The notes under the pieces: generated by a model
Told to the model about the DNA's origin: nothing
What the model saw: only the letters and a program-made list of their open reading frames with translations
The model's database searches: none
Translations under genes and position numbers: made by a program
From: Vibrio sp. qd031
GTDB taxonomy: Bacteria; Pseudomonadota; Gammaproteobacteria; Enterobacterales; Vibrionaceae
Assembly: GCF_002100145.1 (NCBI RefSeq)
Contig: NZ_JXQD01000024.1
Coordinates: 2,094-66,093, forward strand
Length of the DNA stretch: 64,000 nt
Direction of reading: 5' to 3'
Shown: positions 1 through 8,968 of the stretch, piece after piece
How the letters are laid out: each line of letters opens with the position of its first letter
How positions within the stretch are numbered: the first letter of the stretch is position 1

Positions 1-1485
1 AATGGTAATGGTGACGGTGGTGTCACTGCCATCGGACAGCGTCACGGTAAACTCGCGCACTTCTTTCTGACCGGCTGTCAGCGCGTCCACTGTGGCGTTA
101 TCCGCCAGTGTGAACGTCCAATTGCCCTCCGCATCAACGGTGAACTCACCGTACGCATCGCTAATGGTGTTTGAGTTAAACGCCAAATCTGGATTGTCTG
201 CATCCGTGGCCGTCAACGTACCGCTGACAGGCGTCACATCGCCTTCGGTTACCGCGTCGGTATCCGCAGAAATCACTGGCGCGTCATCGGTACCGGTGAT
301 GGTAATGGTGACGGTGGTGTTACTGCCATCGGACAGCGTCACGGTAAACTCGCGCACTTCTTTCTGACCGGCTGTCAGCGCGTCCACTGTGGCGTTATCG
401 GCCAGTGTGAACGTCCAATTGCCCTCCGCGTCAACAGTAAACTCACCGTACGCATCGGTAATAGTATTTGGTGCAAATTCTAGGTCTGGATTGTCTGCAT
501 CCGTCGCCGTCAACGTACCGCTGACTGGAGTCAGATCGCCCTCGATTACCGCGTCGGTATCCGCCGAAATCACCGGATCATCATCAGTACCAGTAATAGA
601 AATAGTGACTGTAGTAGTACTTCCATCAGAAAGATCTACAGTAAATACTCTGTCGACGACTTGACCTTCTGCTAGCGCATTGACCGTCTCATTGTCTGCC
701 AGAGTAAATGTCCAGTTACCATCTACGTCAACGGTAAAATCTCCGTAAAGATCGGTTACAGAGTCTGCCTCGAACGCCAAATCTGTATTGTCGGCGTCAG
801 TAGCGGTGAGAGTTCCTACAACTGGCGTTGAGTCTCCTTCAGTCGTAGCTCCTGTACCTATTGAAACAACAGGAAGATCATCTGTACCAGTGATGGTGAT
901 GGTTACAGTAGTCGAGCTTCCGTCGGATAAAGTTACAACAAAATCTCTTACGGTGGATTCACCTTCTGCCAATGCTGCAACAGTCGCGCTATTTGCCAAC
1001 GTAAACGTCCAGTTTCCGTCAGCATCCACAGTGAAATCGCCGTAACTATCTGCAACGGTACTTTCAACAAAAGATAGTTCTGGGTTGTCTGCATCGGTAC
1101 CTATTAATGTTCCAACTACAGGAATCGAATCCCCTTCGGTAACAGCACCCTCTCCTGTAGAAATCACTGGAGCATCATCTGTACCTGTAATGGTAATAGT
1201 GACTGTAGTAACAGAGCCATCAGTTAGAGTTACTTCAAACTCGCGCTCTACAACCTCTCCGTCGGCAAGCGCATTGACGGTTGAATTGTCAGATAATACA
1301 AATGACCACTGCCCATTTGAGTCAATGGTAAAATCGCCGTATGCGTCATTGACGGCATTTGCTACGAACAGTAAGTCTGGATTATCAACGTCTGTTGCAG
1401 TGAGCTCGCCAGTGACCGGGGTGACGTCACCTTCAGTCGTAGAGCCTAAATCATCAGAAATTATCGGTGCATCGTCTACAGGCGC
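1..1485 (-). repeat. Tandem 297-bp repeats encoding VCBS domains
   Basis: Five in-frame units of 297 bp (99 codons) lie at 1-297, 298-594, 595-891, 892-1188 and 1189-1485. Each encodes a VCBS domain with GTDDxPVIS, TEGD, GTLTATDADNPDL, YGDFTVDADGNWTFTL and TVTITI-type blocks. The first two units are almost identical over long stretches, while the three nearer the N-terminus of the protein have drifted. More units probably continue beyond the left edge. Confidence 0.92.
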
Positions 1486-3066
1486 AACCTCAACCACAAC
1501 TTGCGCTGTATCTGTTCCACCTTGTCCATCTGAAATTGTGTAGCTAATTGATGCATCACCGTTAAAGTCGGGCGCTGGTGTAAAAATAAGTTGATTATTG
1601 ACGATCTCGATCGTGCCTTGAGATGCTGGTACAGTGGCATCAATAATTGTAATGTCATCGTTATCAATGTCAGAATCGTTTGCTAATACATCGATAGTTA
1701 CGGCTGTGTCTTCATCCGTAGTAACAACATCGTCTTCAGCCACGGGCCCAGTATTTACTAACTCGGCGCTATCTTGGCCAGGTTCAGATACGTTGCCAAC
1801 TTTGTCTTTTATAACGGCTTCAACTGTGACAGTTTCGCCTCTTTGAGGAACCGCAATCTCAAGTTCTATAGTGCCGAGATCTAGCACATCTTGAGTGACC
1901 TCATAATCAGTTCCATTTATTGTTACAGTGTCACCAATAGTGGCGCCTGTACCACTGATATCAACGATGACATTAATCTGGCCATCAATCTCATCAGCTG
2001 GGATTTGCCCGTCATTATTCAGGTCTTCAACAATAGTAACGACTGGTGCGCTTGGCGCAGTGGTGTCTATTGTTAAGTCGGATTCGTCTTCTGCACTGTT
2101 ACCCTGATTGTCTTTACCAACAACCACGATGTCATAATCACCGTCTTCCAACGCGTCTTCTGGTGGTAACGTTAGCTCCCAATCACCATTGTCATCGGGA
2201 ATCACTTCGTATTCTTTATCATTAACAATGACGGTGAGCGGGCCATCTGTGTTATCTGAGCCGCCAGTAAAGGTTGGCGTAGTATCTGAGGTATCAGAAG
2301 GAGGATCGATACTAACAACCGGTTTAGCCATATCTAGGATAAAGGATGTATCCGCGGTCGCCTCTTTTCCGGATGGTGACTCTGCTGTTGCTTCTGCAAC
2401 ATACTCACCGTCGGCAAGATCCAGCGGTGGTAACAGTAGCTCCCAACTGCCGTCTGGATTTGGTGTTACAAGGTGTTCTTCGCCACCAATGACAACCGTA
2501 ATCGTCTCTGCATTTTCAGACTGACCAAATACTCTAACTTCGGCTGGATCGTTAAGATCTATAGAAATTGTAACCTGAGGCAATGGGTCTACCGTAGATT
2601 CGTTGGTTACAATATACTCAAATACACTAAGGACTTCTTTTTGCTGAGCAGGCGTTAATCCATCTGTATTAAACACTGTTGCAGCAATAACTTCGGCATT
2701 ATCACGAGCAATCGTTCCTGACGTAGACAATGATGAGCCCGCTGTCGACTCGCCTGCGGCGGTCTCAAACTCTTCACCTAAAAGTGTCGGATCTTGGCCT
2801 TCCTCTAAAGCTTCAAAAATGGCTGCAATATCATCATCAAGCTTAACCTCTCGAGCTACCTCATCATTTTCTACCTTGAAGAAGCTAACACTTAGGTTTT
2901 CTAAGGTGAGATCGTCAACAGATATTGGTGAATCACCAACTTGAACTACCACCTCTCCCGGTTGCAGTTCATACTCTATTGGTACTACTTTAGAGTTACC
3001 ATTTGCGTCGATAATTATCTTGTTCCCAGATCGAAAAATGTCAAGATTAATCGCTTGTTCTTCCAT
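1..3066 (-). CDS. Giant VCBS-repeat surface adhesin with LapA-type N-terminal retention module (3' end outside window)
   Basis: The frame is open from the ATG at 3064-3066 to base 1, giving 1,022 residues of a longer protein; the C-terminal end, where a type I secretion signal would lie, is not visible. Residues 1 to about 110 resemble the retention module of LapA/BapA-type adhesins. A TAAG at residues 102-105 (2752-2763) matches the dialanine motif cut by LapG proteases. Two Bap/Ig-like modules follow (about 175-345), then an Asp-rich module with EDDVVTTDEDT (about 440-525), then 99-residue VCBS repeats from about 527 onward. There is no Sec signal, as expected for type I secretion. The divergent tolC-like gene and OmpA lipoprotein fit a secretion/anchoring role. 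The likely function is biofilm or surface attachment. The domain class is secure; the ligand and total length are unknown. Confidence 0.9.
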   Translation of the reverse strand, partial: MEEQAINLDIFRSGNKIIIDANGNSKVVPIEYELQPGEVVVQVGDSPISVDDLTLENLSVSFFKVENDEVAREVKLDDDIAAIFEALEEGQDPTLLGEEFETAAGESTAGSSLSTSGTIARDNAEVIAATVFNTDGLTPAQQKEVLSVFEYIVTNESTVDPLPQVTISIDLNDPAEVRVFGQSENAETITVVIGGEEHLVTPNPDGSWELLLPPLDLADGEYVAEATAESPSGKEATADTSFILDMAKPVVSIDPPSDTSDTTPTFTGGSDNTDGPLTVIVNDKEYEVIPDDNGDWELTLPPEDALEDGDYDIVVVGKDNQGNSAEDESDLTIDTTAPSAPVVTIVEDLNNDGQIPADEIDGQINVIVDISGTGATIGDTVTINGTDYEVTQDVLDLGTIELEIAVPQRGETVTVEAVIKDKVGNVSEPGQDSAELVNTGPVAEDDVVTTDEDTAVTIDVLANDSDIDNDDITIIDATVPASQGTIEIVNNQLIFTPAPDFNGDASISYTISDGQGGTDTAQVVVEVAPVDDAPIISDDLGSTTEGDVTPVTGELTATDVDNPDLLFVANAVNDAYGDFTIDSNGQWSFVLSDNSTVNALADGEVVEREFEVTLTDGSVTTVTITITGTDDAPVISTGEGAVTEGDSIPVVGTLIGTDADNPELSFVESTVADSYGDFTVDADGNWTFTLANSATVAALAEGESTVRDFVVTLSDGSSTTVTITITGTDDLPVVSIGTGATTEGDSTPVVGTLTATDADNTDLAFEADSVTDLYGDFTVDVDGNWTFTLADNETVNALAEGQVVDRVFTVDLSDGSTTTVTISITGTDDDPVISADTDAVIEGDLTPVSGTLTATDADNPDLEFAPNTITDAYGEFTVDAEGNWTFTLADNATVDALTAGQKEVREFTVTLSDGSNTTVTITITGTDDAPVISADTDAVTEGDVTPVSGTLTATDADNPDLAFNSNTISDAYGEFTVDAEGNWTFTLADNATVDALTAGQKEVREFTVTLSDGSDTTVTITI

Positions 3067-3331
3067 GATTTACATCCACTTACAGTGTTTAGTCTCAATA
3101 TTGTTACAAGTGTAATCAAATTGAGAGGATTAAGTTTTCGCTCAGGGTAAACCTAACACTAAAATGTTGCCAACTCCACATTTTTGGCGTACGTCATACT
3201 AATAGTATTAGTTGTGAGACATAATGATGTTTTAGTACTATTTAATGAAAAACGATCTAGTGTATTTACTTAAATGATGACACCATACCGTAAAATTTCG
3301 TCTGATAGCGGTAGTATCTGAGGTACCTGTT
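3067..3331. promoter_or_regulatory. Divergent intergenic region between the adhesin and tolC-like genes
   Basis: This 265-bp AT-rich region must hold the promoters of both the adhesin (minus) and the secretion porin (plus). Two short perfect palindromes stand out: TTACAAGTGTAA at 3104-3115, just upstream of the adhesin start, and ACTAATAGTATTAGT at 3198-3212 near the middle. Either could be an operator. I do not recognise the cognate regulator. Confidence 0.5.
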
Positions 3332-4633
3332 TTGAAAAGGATTTCCATTTGCACAATTGCGCTGAGTGTATTGGTGAGCCAGCCAGTAATGGCTGAATCG
3401 CTGGAACAAGCGATCTCTGCAACATTGGCAACAAACCCACTAGTTCGTAGCTCGTATAACGAATATATGTCATTCGTTAAAAGCTACGATTCAAGCCGAG
3501 GTGCCTATTTACCCTCGGTTGACCTTGAAGCGGGTATTGGTTACGAGCGAATTCGCGCCGACCAAAGTGGTGATTCGGACTTAACCCGTAAAGACGCCGC
3601 AATTAGACTGACTCAATTGTTATGGGATGGTTCGGCGACAATTAATGATATAGATAGAACAGCAGCTGAAGCTAATTCAATGCGCTATCAATTGTTCGCT
3701 GATGCCGAGAACATCGCACTAGAAGTGAGTAAACTGTATTTGGACGCGTTAAGCGCCGAAGAAGTGTTGCTATTGTCAGAAAGCAACCTAAAGGTCCATC
3801 GTAAAATCTACTCCGACATTTTAAAACGAACTCAATCTGGTATTGGCTCTACAGCGGATCTTTCTCAGGTAGAAGCTCGTCTTGCGAAAGCGCACAGTAA
3901 CTTACTGGCTGCTCAAAACAACTTGTACGATAGTCATGTTTCTTACCGGCGAATCGTCGGCTCCATGCCAATTGGTCTGGTTAAGCCCCATGTCGATGAA
4001 AATAAAATACCGCTGTCAGTAGAGCTCGCCTTTGAAGACGCGAAAAAAAATCACCCCGTTCTAAAAATAGCTCAGGCCGATGTGGACGCTGCGCAATATC
4101 AATATAAACAATCTCAAAGCGTTAACTTGCCAACGTTCACTATTGAAGCGGCCCACTCTTGGGAGCAAGATGCCGGCGGCGTTGAAGGTGATGTCAATGA
4201 AACCTCAGCAATGCTTCGCATGAGATACAACCTTTATAATGGTGGCAAAGATAGTGACAATATTGAACGCACCGCTTACCAGTTGAGCAAATCGAAAGAC
4301 TTTCGCGATCGAGCTTTTCGTCAAGTAGAAGAAGGTTTACGCCTCTCGTGGAACGCGCTTGATCTCACGCTTCAGCAGCGAGAGTTTTTAATTGATCATG
4401 TGGATGCCGCGTCAAATACCGTTATTGCGTATGAAAAACAATACAAGATAGGTAAGCGAACGCTGCTTGATCTTCTCAATACAGAAAACGAATTATTCGA
4501 AGCTCGCAAAGAGTATGTAACGGCTCAATACGCCGAGCTTTACGCAAAATTTAGAGTACTAAATGCATCGGGTGTTTTATTACCCTCATTATTAGTCGAT
4601 ACACCAGAAGCGTGGAACAACGAGGTAAATTAG
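3332..4633 (+). CDS. TolC-family outer membrane secretion protein (LapE/AggA-like)
   Basis: A 433-residue protein of the usual TolC-family length. It starts at a TTG, since no ATG or GTG occurs between the upstream in-frame stop (3278-3280) and this codon. A signal peptide ends at about residue 21 (PVMA|ES). The body shows the duplicated helical OEP pattern with YNLYNGGKDSDN in the second half. TolC proteins form the trimeric outer-membrane duct of type I secretion and efflux systems. Its position facing a LapA-type adhesin and 4 nt upstream of an OmpA-like lipoprotein suggests it exports that adhesin. The ABC ATPase and membrane-fusion partners are not in this window, so this is inferred from context. 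Confidence 0.85.
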   Translation: MKRISICTIALSVLVSQPVMAESLEQAISATLATNPLVRSSYNEYMSFVKSYDSSRGAYLPSVDLEAGIGYERIRADQSGDSDLTRKDAAIRLTQLLWDGSATINDIDRTAAEANSMRYQLFADAENIALEVSKLYLDALSAEEVLLLSESNLKVHRKIYSDILKRTQSGIGSTADLSQVEARLAKAHSNLLAAQNNLYDSHVSYRRIVGSMPIGLVKPHVDENKIPLSVELAFEDAKKNHPVLKIAQADVDAAQYQYKQSQSVNLPTFTIEAAHSWEQDAGGVEGDVNETSAMLRMRYNLYNGGKDSDNIERTAYQLSKSKDFRDRAFRQVEEGLRLSWNALDLTLQQREFLIDHVDAASNTVIAYEKQYKIGKRTLLDLLNTENELFEARKEYVTAQYAELYAKFRVLNASGVLLPSLLVDTPEAWNNEVN

Positions 4634-4637
4634 TCCA

Positions 4638-5231
4638 ATGAAATCCTATTTAGTCGTCTGCTTAATCCCACTACTATTAGTCGGGTGCATTTCTTCAGGC
4701 GTTGAAACTGAATACCCTATTGCAGAACAAAGTGCAGATCTTCGCGACGAAGATAACGACGGCGTTATTAATGAACGAGATACCTGCACTACAACACCGG
4801 GTGGCGCAACTATTAGCAACGATGGTTGTGAATCATTTTATCAAATTGATGAAAAGAAGCTGCTTAAAGTATTGTTTGAAAATGACTCAACTGACGTACC
4901 CGCAATATTCGTTTCACAAATTAATGAGATGGTGACTTTCTTAGCTGAGTACCCAGAAACGGAAATAGAACTGCAAGGCTTTGCAAGTAAACCCGGCAAC
5001 CACGAACATAACATGTGGCTATCGCAAGAAAGAGCAAAAGCGGTTCAAAAGATGATGGTTGCGAAAGGTGTCGATGCCAAGCGGCTAACCATTATGGGGT
5101 TTGGCGATTCTCAAGCCGAGCATGATGGTAAAGTTGACCAAGCGCTCGACAGAAAAGTTGTGGCTACTGTTGTAGGCTTTAAGGGCGACGTAGTTAAAGA
5201 GTGGCATATTTTTACTACTCGCGAGAAATAA
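4638..5231 (+). CDS. OmpA-domain lipoprotein of the adhesin secretion locus
   Basis: A 197-residue protein starting 4 nt after the tolC-like gene, so probably co-transcribed. It has a lipoprotein signal with lipobox LLVGC (Cys17), an Asp-rich calcium-binding segment DEDNDGVINERDTC (about 37-50) of the thrombospondin type 3 kind, and a C-terminal OmpA/MotB peptidoglycan-binding domain (about 70-180, including SQERAKAV and LTIMGFGDSQ). The OmpA domain should tether the outer membrane to the cell wall. Similar OmpA proteins accompany tolC/aggA genes in large-adhesin loci of Shewanella. A role in stabilising the adhesin machinery is inferred. Confidence 0.85.
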   Translation: MKSYLVVCLIPLLLVGCISSGVETEYPIAEQSADLRDEDNDGVINERDTCTTTPGGATISNDGCESFYQIDEKKLLKVLFENDSTDVPAIFVSQINEMVTFLAEYPETEIELQGFASKPGNHEHNMWLSQERAKAVQKMMVAKGVDAKRLTIMGFGDSQAEHDGKVDQALDRKVVATVVGFKGDVVKEWHIFTTREK

Positions 5232-5260
5232 AACTCTTTACTACAACCCTATTGATTCAT

Positions 5261-5290
5261 CAAAGCACGCTATATAGCGTGCTTTGATTT
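5261..5290. terminator. Bidirectional intrinsic terminator between the ompA-like gene and queC
   Basis: Perfect hairpin CAAAGCACGC / GCGTGCTTTG with a TATATA loop, T-rich on both sides, between convergent genes. Confidence 0.75.
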
Positions 5291-5964
5291 TAGTTTGCTT
5301 GACCGTCTAAGTATTGCTGCAAGCCATTTTGCCTCAAATGGCAGGCGGGGCATTCTCCACACCCAGATCCAATCACACCATTATAGCAAGTCAGCGTTTT
5401 GTCCCTTATTAATTCTAACGCGCCAAGTTCATCAGCTAATGCCCAGGTCTGTGCTTTGTCTAACCACATAAGTGGTGTTTCAAGCGTAAGTGGCCTATCC
5501 ATACCTTTTTCTAGAGCAATTTGCATAGCTTGGACAAAATCATTTCGACAGTCTGGATACCCTGAAAAGTCCGTCTCGCAGACACCCGTTATCACTGTCG
5601 AGGCCCCAACCTGATAAGCGTAAATGCCGGCTAGCGTTAGGAAAAGAATGTTACGTCCTGGCACAAAGGTATTGGGTAATCCACTACTGTCTACCTCGTT
5701 TGACACTTCAATGTCATCACGAGTTAGTGCGCTCACCGCAAGTTCGTTAAGAAGCGTAACATCCATGACTTTGTGTGCAGTAACACCCAGCTGTTGGGCA
5801 AGCTGTTGCGCAATGTCTATTTCAAGTCTGTGTCGTTGCCCATAATCGAAAGTTAAAGCATGCACGCTTTCATAGCGTTTTAAAGCTTGAATAAGACAAG
5901 TTGTTGAATCTTGTCCACCACTAAATACGACCACCGCGGTGGATTTGCTAGTTTGTTTACTCAT
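5290..5964 (-). CDS. queC: 7-cyano-7-deazaguanine (preQ0) synthase
   Basis: A 224-residue protein of normal QueC length. QueC uses ATP and ammonia to convert 7-carboxy-7-deazaguanine to preQ0 in the queuosine tRNA-modification pathway. The N-terminal PP-loop FSGGQDSTT is at about residues 14-22. The C-terminal zinc-site cysteines are in [16 protein letters not shown]. Other family blocks include FVPGRN and [12 protein letters not shown]. The ATG overlaps the end of the upstream Nudix/PAP2 gene by 8 bp, so it is the last gene of a three-gene minus operon. No queuosine riboswitch was seen, consistent with a gene inside an operon. Confidence 0.96.
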   Translation of the reverse strand: MSKQTSKSTAVVVFSGGQDSTTCLIQALKRYESVHALTFDYGQRHRLEIDIAQQLAQQLGVTAHKVMDVTLLNELAVSALTRDDIEVSNEVDSSGLPNTFVPGRNILFLTLAGIYAYQVGASTVITGVCETDFSGYPDCRNDFVQAMQIALEKGMDRPLTLETPLMWLDKAQTWALADELGALELIRDKTLTCYNGVIGSGCGECPACHLRQNGLQQYLDGQAN

Positions 5965-7384
5965 AATTATTCTTTTGTTCAGAAAGTCGGCGTCGTTTTG
6001 GAAGCATCACTACCAGCACAACAAATAGACTGGGATAAAACAGCGAGTCATAGATTAACGAAAATAGGCTTTCACTGGCAATGGTCGCTTTTAATATGTG
6101 TAAGCACACAAATACCATGGCAAGTGCCGTCGAGATTTTTATGACTTCACTTAATGACAAACCACTTACATCATCGGCAACCAGTCTAATGCGAACCAAC
6201 AACGCCATTGTCGTCACCATGACAAAGCTATCGACTAATACCGGTACTTGCCAGAGCCATAATCCACCAGCACATATTAACAACATCGCCAGCCATGACT
6301 GCCATGATGATATATAGCGCTGCAAATTGAGACCTTTACGCTCTTCTAGCGAAACAAACACTGACCCGAACCCGTAACCAATCATTGCACCCACTAAGAT
6401 ATCGACCAAAAATGATTTGCCTAGTAGTAACTCAGACCCGGACAGCACTGTAAGCAAAATAAACAAAGCTGTTTTTCGTTGCCATTGCATTCTGTGTTTA
6501 AACAATACAGCAACGGCGATCAGGCTAGCGACTTGGGCGTTTGGAAAACTAAATCCATAAAAGTGCGAACTTCCCCAACTAGGTACGTAAGCTAGCGGTA
6601 ATGGCTGCGCCACTAAATATTGTATTATTGTGCAGAATATGGATGTGGCGGATACCACAAACATAACTTCGAGTGCGAATGGTCTTCCATAACGCCAGTA
6701 TATCCAAGGCAATAGCAGTAAAAAGGTTAACGGTGAAACAAAGACCTCTATTAATTTGGCTATAGGCAAAACGAAACGATAGATAGTCGTGTCACTGATG
6801 ATCGTAGAATATAGTTTTAAGCTCCAGTGTTGCCAGAAACGACTTTCTTCTATGACTTCATCAACATAGAGAGCTGGGGCATTCACGAGCGAAGGAAAGG
6901 CTGTGTTGATACTTTTTACACGTCTCGGATAACGGTATTCTCTCTCAATCAACTTGTCTATTGGTAACAACATCGCTGATTTCGTTTCTACACCATAATG
7001 ATTGGCAGCATGGATTGGAACAATATTCCCGCCAAACCGGTTTAAGGTATTAAATGCCACGACGGGCTCTAGAGGAAGACATTCGTAAATAAATGAATAT
7101 TTATCACTAAACAACAGTAAACGTGTCACTGTTGCTTTGATCCCGGCTTCTTCATACAGCTCTCTCAGTGCCGCTTGCTCTGGAGATTCATCTGAATCTA
7201 GTCGCCCTCCAGGGAGTGAGAGCTTTCCGGTGATTATTTCTGAGGTGACCAACAGTTTGTCGTCGATTTTAATAACGCAGACCGCACCATTTGGTCGGAC
7301 CCCTTCTAGAGTCGACGAATACGTGTTGAACGACATCAATAAGACTACTAAGGAAACGAATAACATGGCCAGGCGAGCCATCAT
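5957..7384 (-). CDS. Exported/membrane Nudix hydrolase fused to a PAP2-like membrane domain
   Basis: About 475 residues. I take the ATG at 7382-7384, which overlaps the GNAT stop as ATGA; the frame could open 14 codons earlier. The N-terminus is a signal sequence or anchor ([14 protein letters not shown]). A Nudix domain follows with a complete box, GGRLDSDE...REL.EEAG, at about residues 55-80. The C-terminal half has about six hydrophobic segments resembling PAP2 phosphatases, but key residues are changed: FPSGH reads FPNAQ, and the SR(x5)H(x3)D motif has Glu for Arg and Ser for His. The Nudix domain should hydrolyse a nucleoside-diphosphate-X compound, probably on the periplasmic side; the PAP2 part is probably inactive. 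The substrate is unknown. Confidence 0.8.
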   Translation of the reverse strand: MMARLAMLFVSLVVLLMSFNTYSSTLEGVRPNGAVCVIKIDDKLLVTSEIITGKLSLPGGRLDSDESPEQAALRELYEEAGIKATVTRLLLFSDKYSFIYECLPLEPVVAFNTLNRFGGNIVPIHAANHYGVETKSAMLLPIDKLIEREYRYPRRVKSINTAFPSLVNAPALYVDEVIEESRFWQHWSLKLYSTIISDTTIYRFVLPIAKLIEVFVSPLTFLLLLPWIYWRYGRPFALEVMFVVSATSIFCTIIQYLVAQPLPLAYVPSWGSSHFYGFSFPNAQVASLIAVAVLFKHRMQWQRKTALFILLTVLSGSELLLGKSFLVDILVGAMIGYGFGSVFVSLEERKGLNLQRYISSWQSWLAMLLICAGGLWLWQVPVLVDSFVMVTTMALLVRIRLVADDVSGLSLSEVIKISTALAMVFVCLHILKATIASESLFSLIYDSLFYPSLFVVLVVMLPKRRRLSEQKNNYE

Positions 7385-7884
7385 AACGCCTTTCGCAGCC
7401 AGTGAATGTGATGAGAAAAACCACATTCTTGATACATTTTGACCGCATCTTTATTGGAGTGCCACACTTCAACAAAAACCTGAGATGCACCATATTGTTT
7501 TAAAACATGATTAAGGTGATCCATTAGCGCCCTGCCCAACCCTTTATGTCGCCATTCAGGTTTAACATACAGTTCGTCGACGCTGCCCATCATTATTGGC
7601 TTTGATACTGTAGAGATAAGCTCGCAAAAGTGGCCACTAATAAATGCAACACAAGACCGTTTAGACTGTTGTTTGTCGATGACCACATAGACCAAACAAT
7701 TAGGATCATCCAAATACGCTGCTATATCTTTACTTTTTTCGACATCATCAGGCTCTTTAAACAAATCAGGGTCACGCAGATGATGTTCTTCGTGTAACGC
7801 TCTCATCATGCCGCGTAACTGCAATAAGTGTTTGCGAGTTGCAGGTTTAATTTCCGTGGAAGAAAGCAATAATTGAGTGTCCAA
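7381..7884 (-). CDS. GNAT-family N-acetyltransferase
   Basis: A 167-residue single-domain protein. The acetyl-CoA binding motif RHKGLGRALM lies at about residues 113-122, after the strand VDELYVKPEW. The C-terminal FVEVWHSNKDAVKMYQECGF is the typical GNAT end (NxxAxxxYxxxGF). Family members transfer an acetyl group from acetyl-CoA to an amine on a metabolite, antibiotic or protein; nothing here identifies the acceptor. It is the first gene of the minus operon with the Nudix/PAP2 gene (4-bp ATGA overlap) and queC, which suggests translational coupling rather than a shared pathway. Confidence 0.85.
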   Translation of the reverse strand: MDTQLLLSSTEIKPATRKHLLQLRGMMRALHEEHHLRDPDLFKEPDDVEKSKDIAAYLDDPNCLVYVVIDKQQSKRSCVAFISGHFCELISTVSKPIMMGSVDELYVKPEWRHKGLGRALMDHLNHVLKQYGASQVFVEVWHSNKDAVKMYQECGFSHHIHWLRKAL

Positions 7885-8048
7885 ACCCTATCCTTGTTTG
7901 CTTTTTAGCGTATCCAAAAGTCAAGTCACTTGCTGCATTCTACGATACGACACTTTGAACACTTGTGCCACTATCTACACAATAGAAACCGTTACGTCGC
8001 AGAAACTAAGATTATTTCGACTTTGCGACGATTATCAAAACAATAGAG

Positions 8049-8780
8049 CTATAAGCCAAGCTCTTCGGTAAGAGCTTCAATCTCTTTAAGATCCAATTGA
8101 TGAATAGCGATCATCTGCTCGTTCCGTCCCATTTGTGCATTGATGTCATCATGTCGTTCACACACGTCTGAACGCGTTTCCCAACTCTTGCCTTCCAAAT
8201 ATAAGTTACACTCTTTATTGAGCTTTTCTGCTTGCGGTGAAAGCTGCATCTGTTGGGCTAAAAGATCCTCTAATAACTGCTTAAGTTGCTCTTCTTTTTT
8301 AAACAACTCGCGAGCACGATCAAATAGAGTTGTTTGTAAATCGAGCTTGCGCTGTATTTCTTCAAACTGTTGTTGTTTAGTGACGAACTGTTGCTTAAGA
8401 GTCGCCAAGTCATTTTGCAGTCCTTCATTCACTTGTTCTAGTTGCAGTGATTGTTTAGACAATTCACTGACGTGTTCAGCAGACTCTCTTTCCGCCTGTT
8501 CGGCAACTTGTACTTTGTACGCGTCTAGCGAGCGTTGAGCTTCTTGTTTCTCAGTTTTTACCGATTCGATAAGCAACTGGTACTCATTATTAAGGTGGGC
8601 AGATTGTTCCTGATAGTGATGAATGACGGCTTGCCACTTGTTCTGAGCATAGATCGTTCCTAACAATGCACCTAACAAAAGCCCAGCGAGAGCGGCAACA
8701 CCAATGAATAGTCTTGCTCGAGCATCTTTTTGCTCAATAACCTCAACCACTTCTTCTGGGCTGTCATCGTATTTATTCAT
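8049..8780 (-). CDS. Inner-membrane protein with long coiled coil, function unknown
   Basis: A 243-residue protein with a short acidic cytoplasmic N-terminus, one transmembrane helix at about 25-46 (LFIGVAALAGLLLGALLGTIY), then a highly charged Gln/Glu/Leu-rich coiled coil from about 60 to 190. It ends with a segment carrying two cysteines (NKECNLYLEGKSWETRSDVC). The topology suggests a large C-terminal part in the periplasm, where the cysteines could form a disulfide. I recognise no enzymatic motif. Coiled-coil proteins of this kind are sometimes labelled as partitioning proteins, but there is no ParA ATPase motif here. The gene lies just downstream of a small membrane protein. Confidence 0.75.
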   Translation of the reverse strand: MNKYDDSPEEVVEVIEQKDARARLFIGVAALAGLLLGALLGTIYAQNKWQAVIHHYQEQSAHLNNEYQLLIESVKTEKQEAQRSLDAYKVQVAEQAERESAEHVSELSKQSLQLEQVNEGLQNDLATLKQQFVTKQQQFEEIQRKLDLQTTLFDRARELFKKEEQLKQLLEDLLAQQMQLSPQAEKLNKECNLYLEGKSWETRSDVCERHDDINAQMGRNEQMIAIHQLDLKEIEALTEELGL

Positions 8781-8783
8781 TTA

Positions 8784-8942
8784 CTACCTTAAAAGCTCCA
8801 TAATAAAAACAGAAATTACGTAAAAAACGCCTACCCCAACCACAGAAAGCACAACACCTTTTTGTACTTTTTCATTGGTGCGGTAGCGGATCAAGAGAAC
8901 CACGAGTGAAACTAACACAGCAATAGTAATGAGTCTGGTCAT
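8784..8942 (-). CDS. Small two-helix membrane protein (52 aa)
   Basis: An open frame of 52 codons with ATG at 8940-8942 and TAG at 8784-8786. It is preceded by a strong Shine-Dalgarno TTGGAGG at about the right distance. The predicted peptide has two hydrophobic helices, LITIAVLVSLVVLLI (about 4-18) and VVLSVVGVGVFYVISVFIM (about 30-48), joined by a positively charged loop RYRTNEKVQK. It ends 3 bp before the coiled-coil gene begins, so the two are probably translated from one transcript. I recognise no family. Codon use and the ribosome site support a real gene. Confidence 0.7.
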   Translation of the reverse strand: MTRLITIAVLVSLVVLLIRYRTNEKVQKGVVLSVVGVGVFYVISVFIMELLR

Positions 8943-8968
8943 ACTTCATCCTCCAATAAATAACGGAA

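Noticed and set aside
92..1543. Plus-strand open frames with a repeated Ser/Val/Thr-rich translation opposite the adhesin
   Set aside because: They are antisense shadows of the VCBS repeats, with the same 297-bp period and no ribosome sites.
8140..8538. Plus-strand 132-codon Ser/Cys-rich frame
   Set aside because: It is antisense to the Gln/Glu-rich coiled-coil gene; the composition follows from reverse-complementing that gene.
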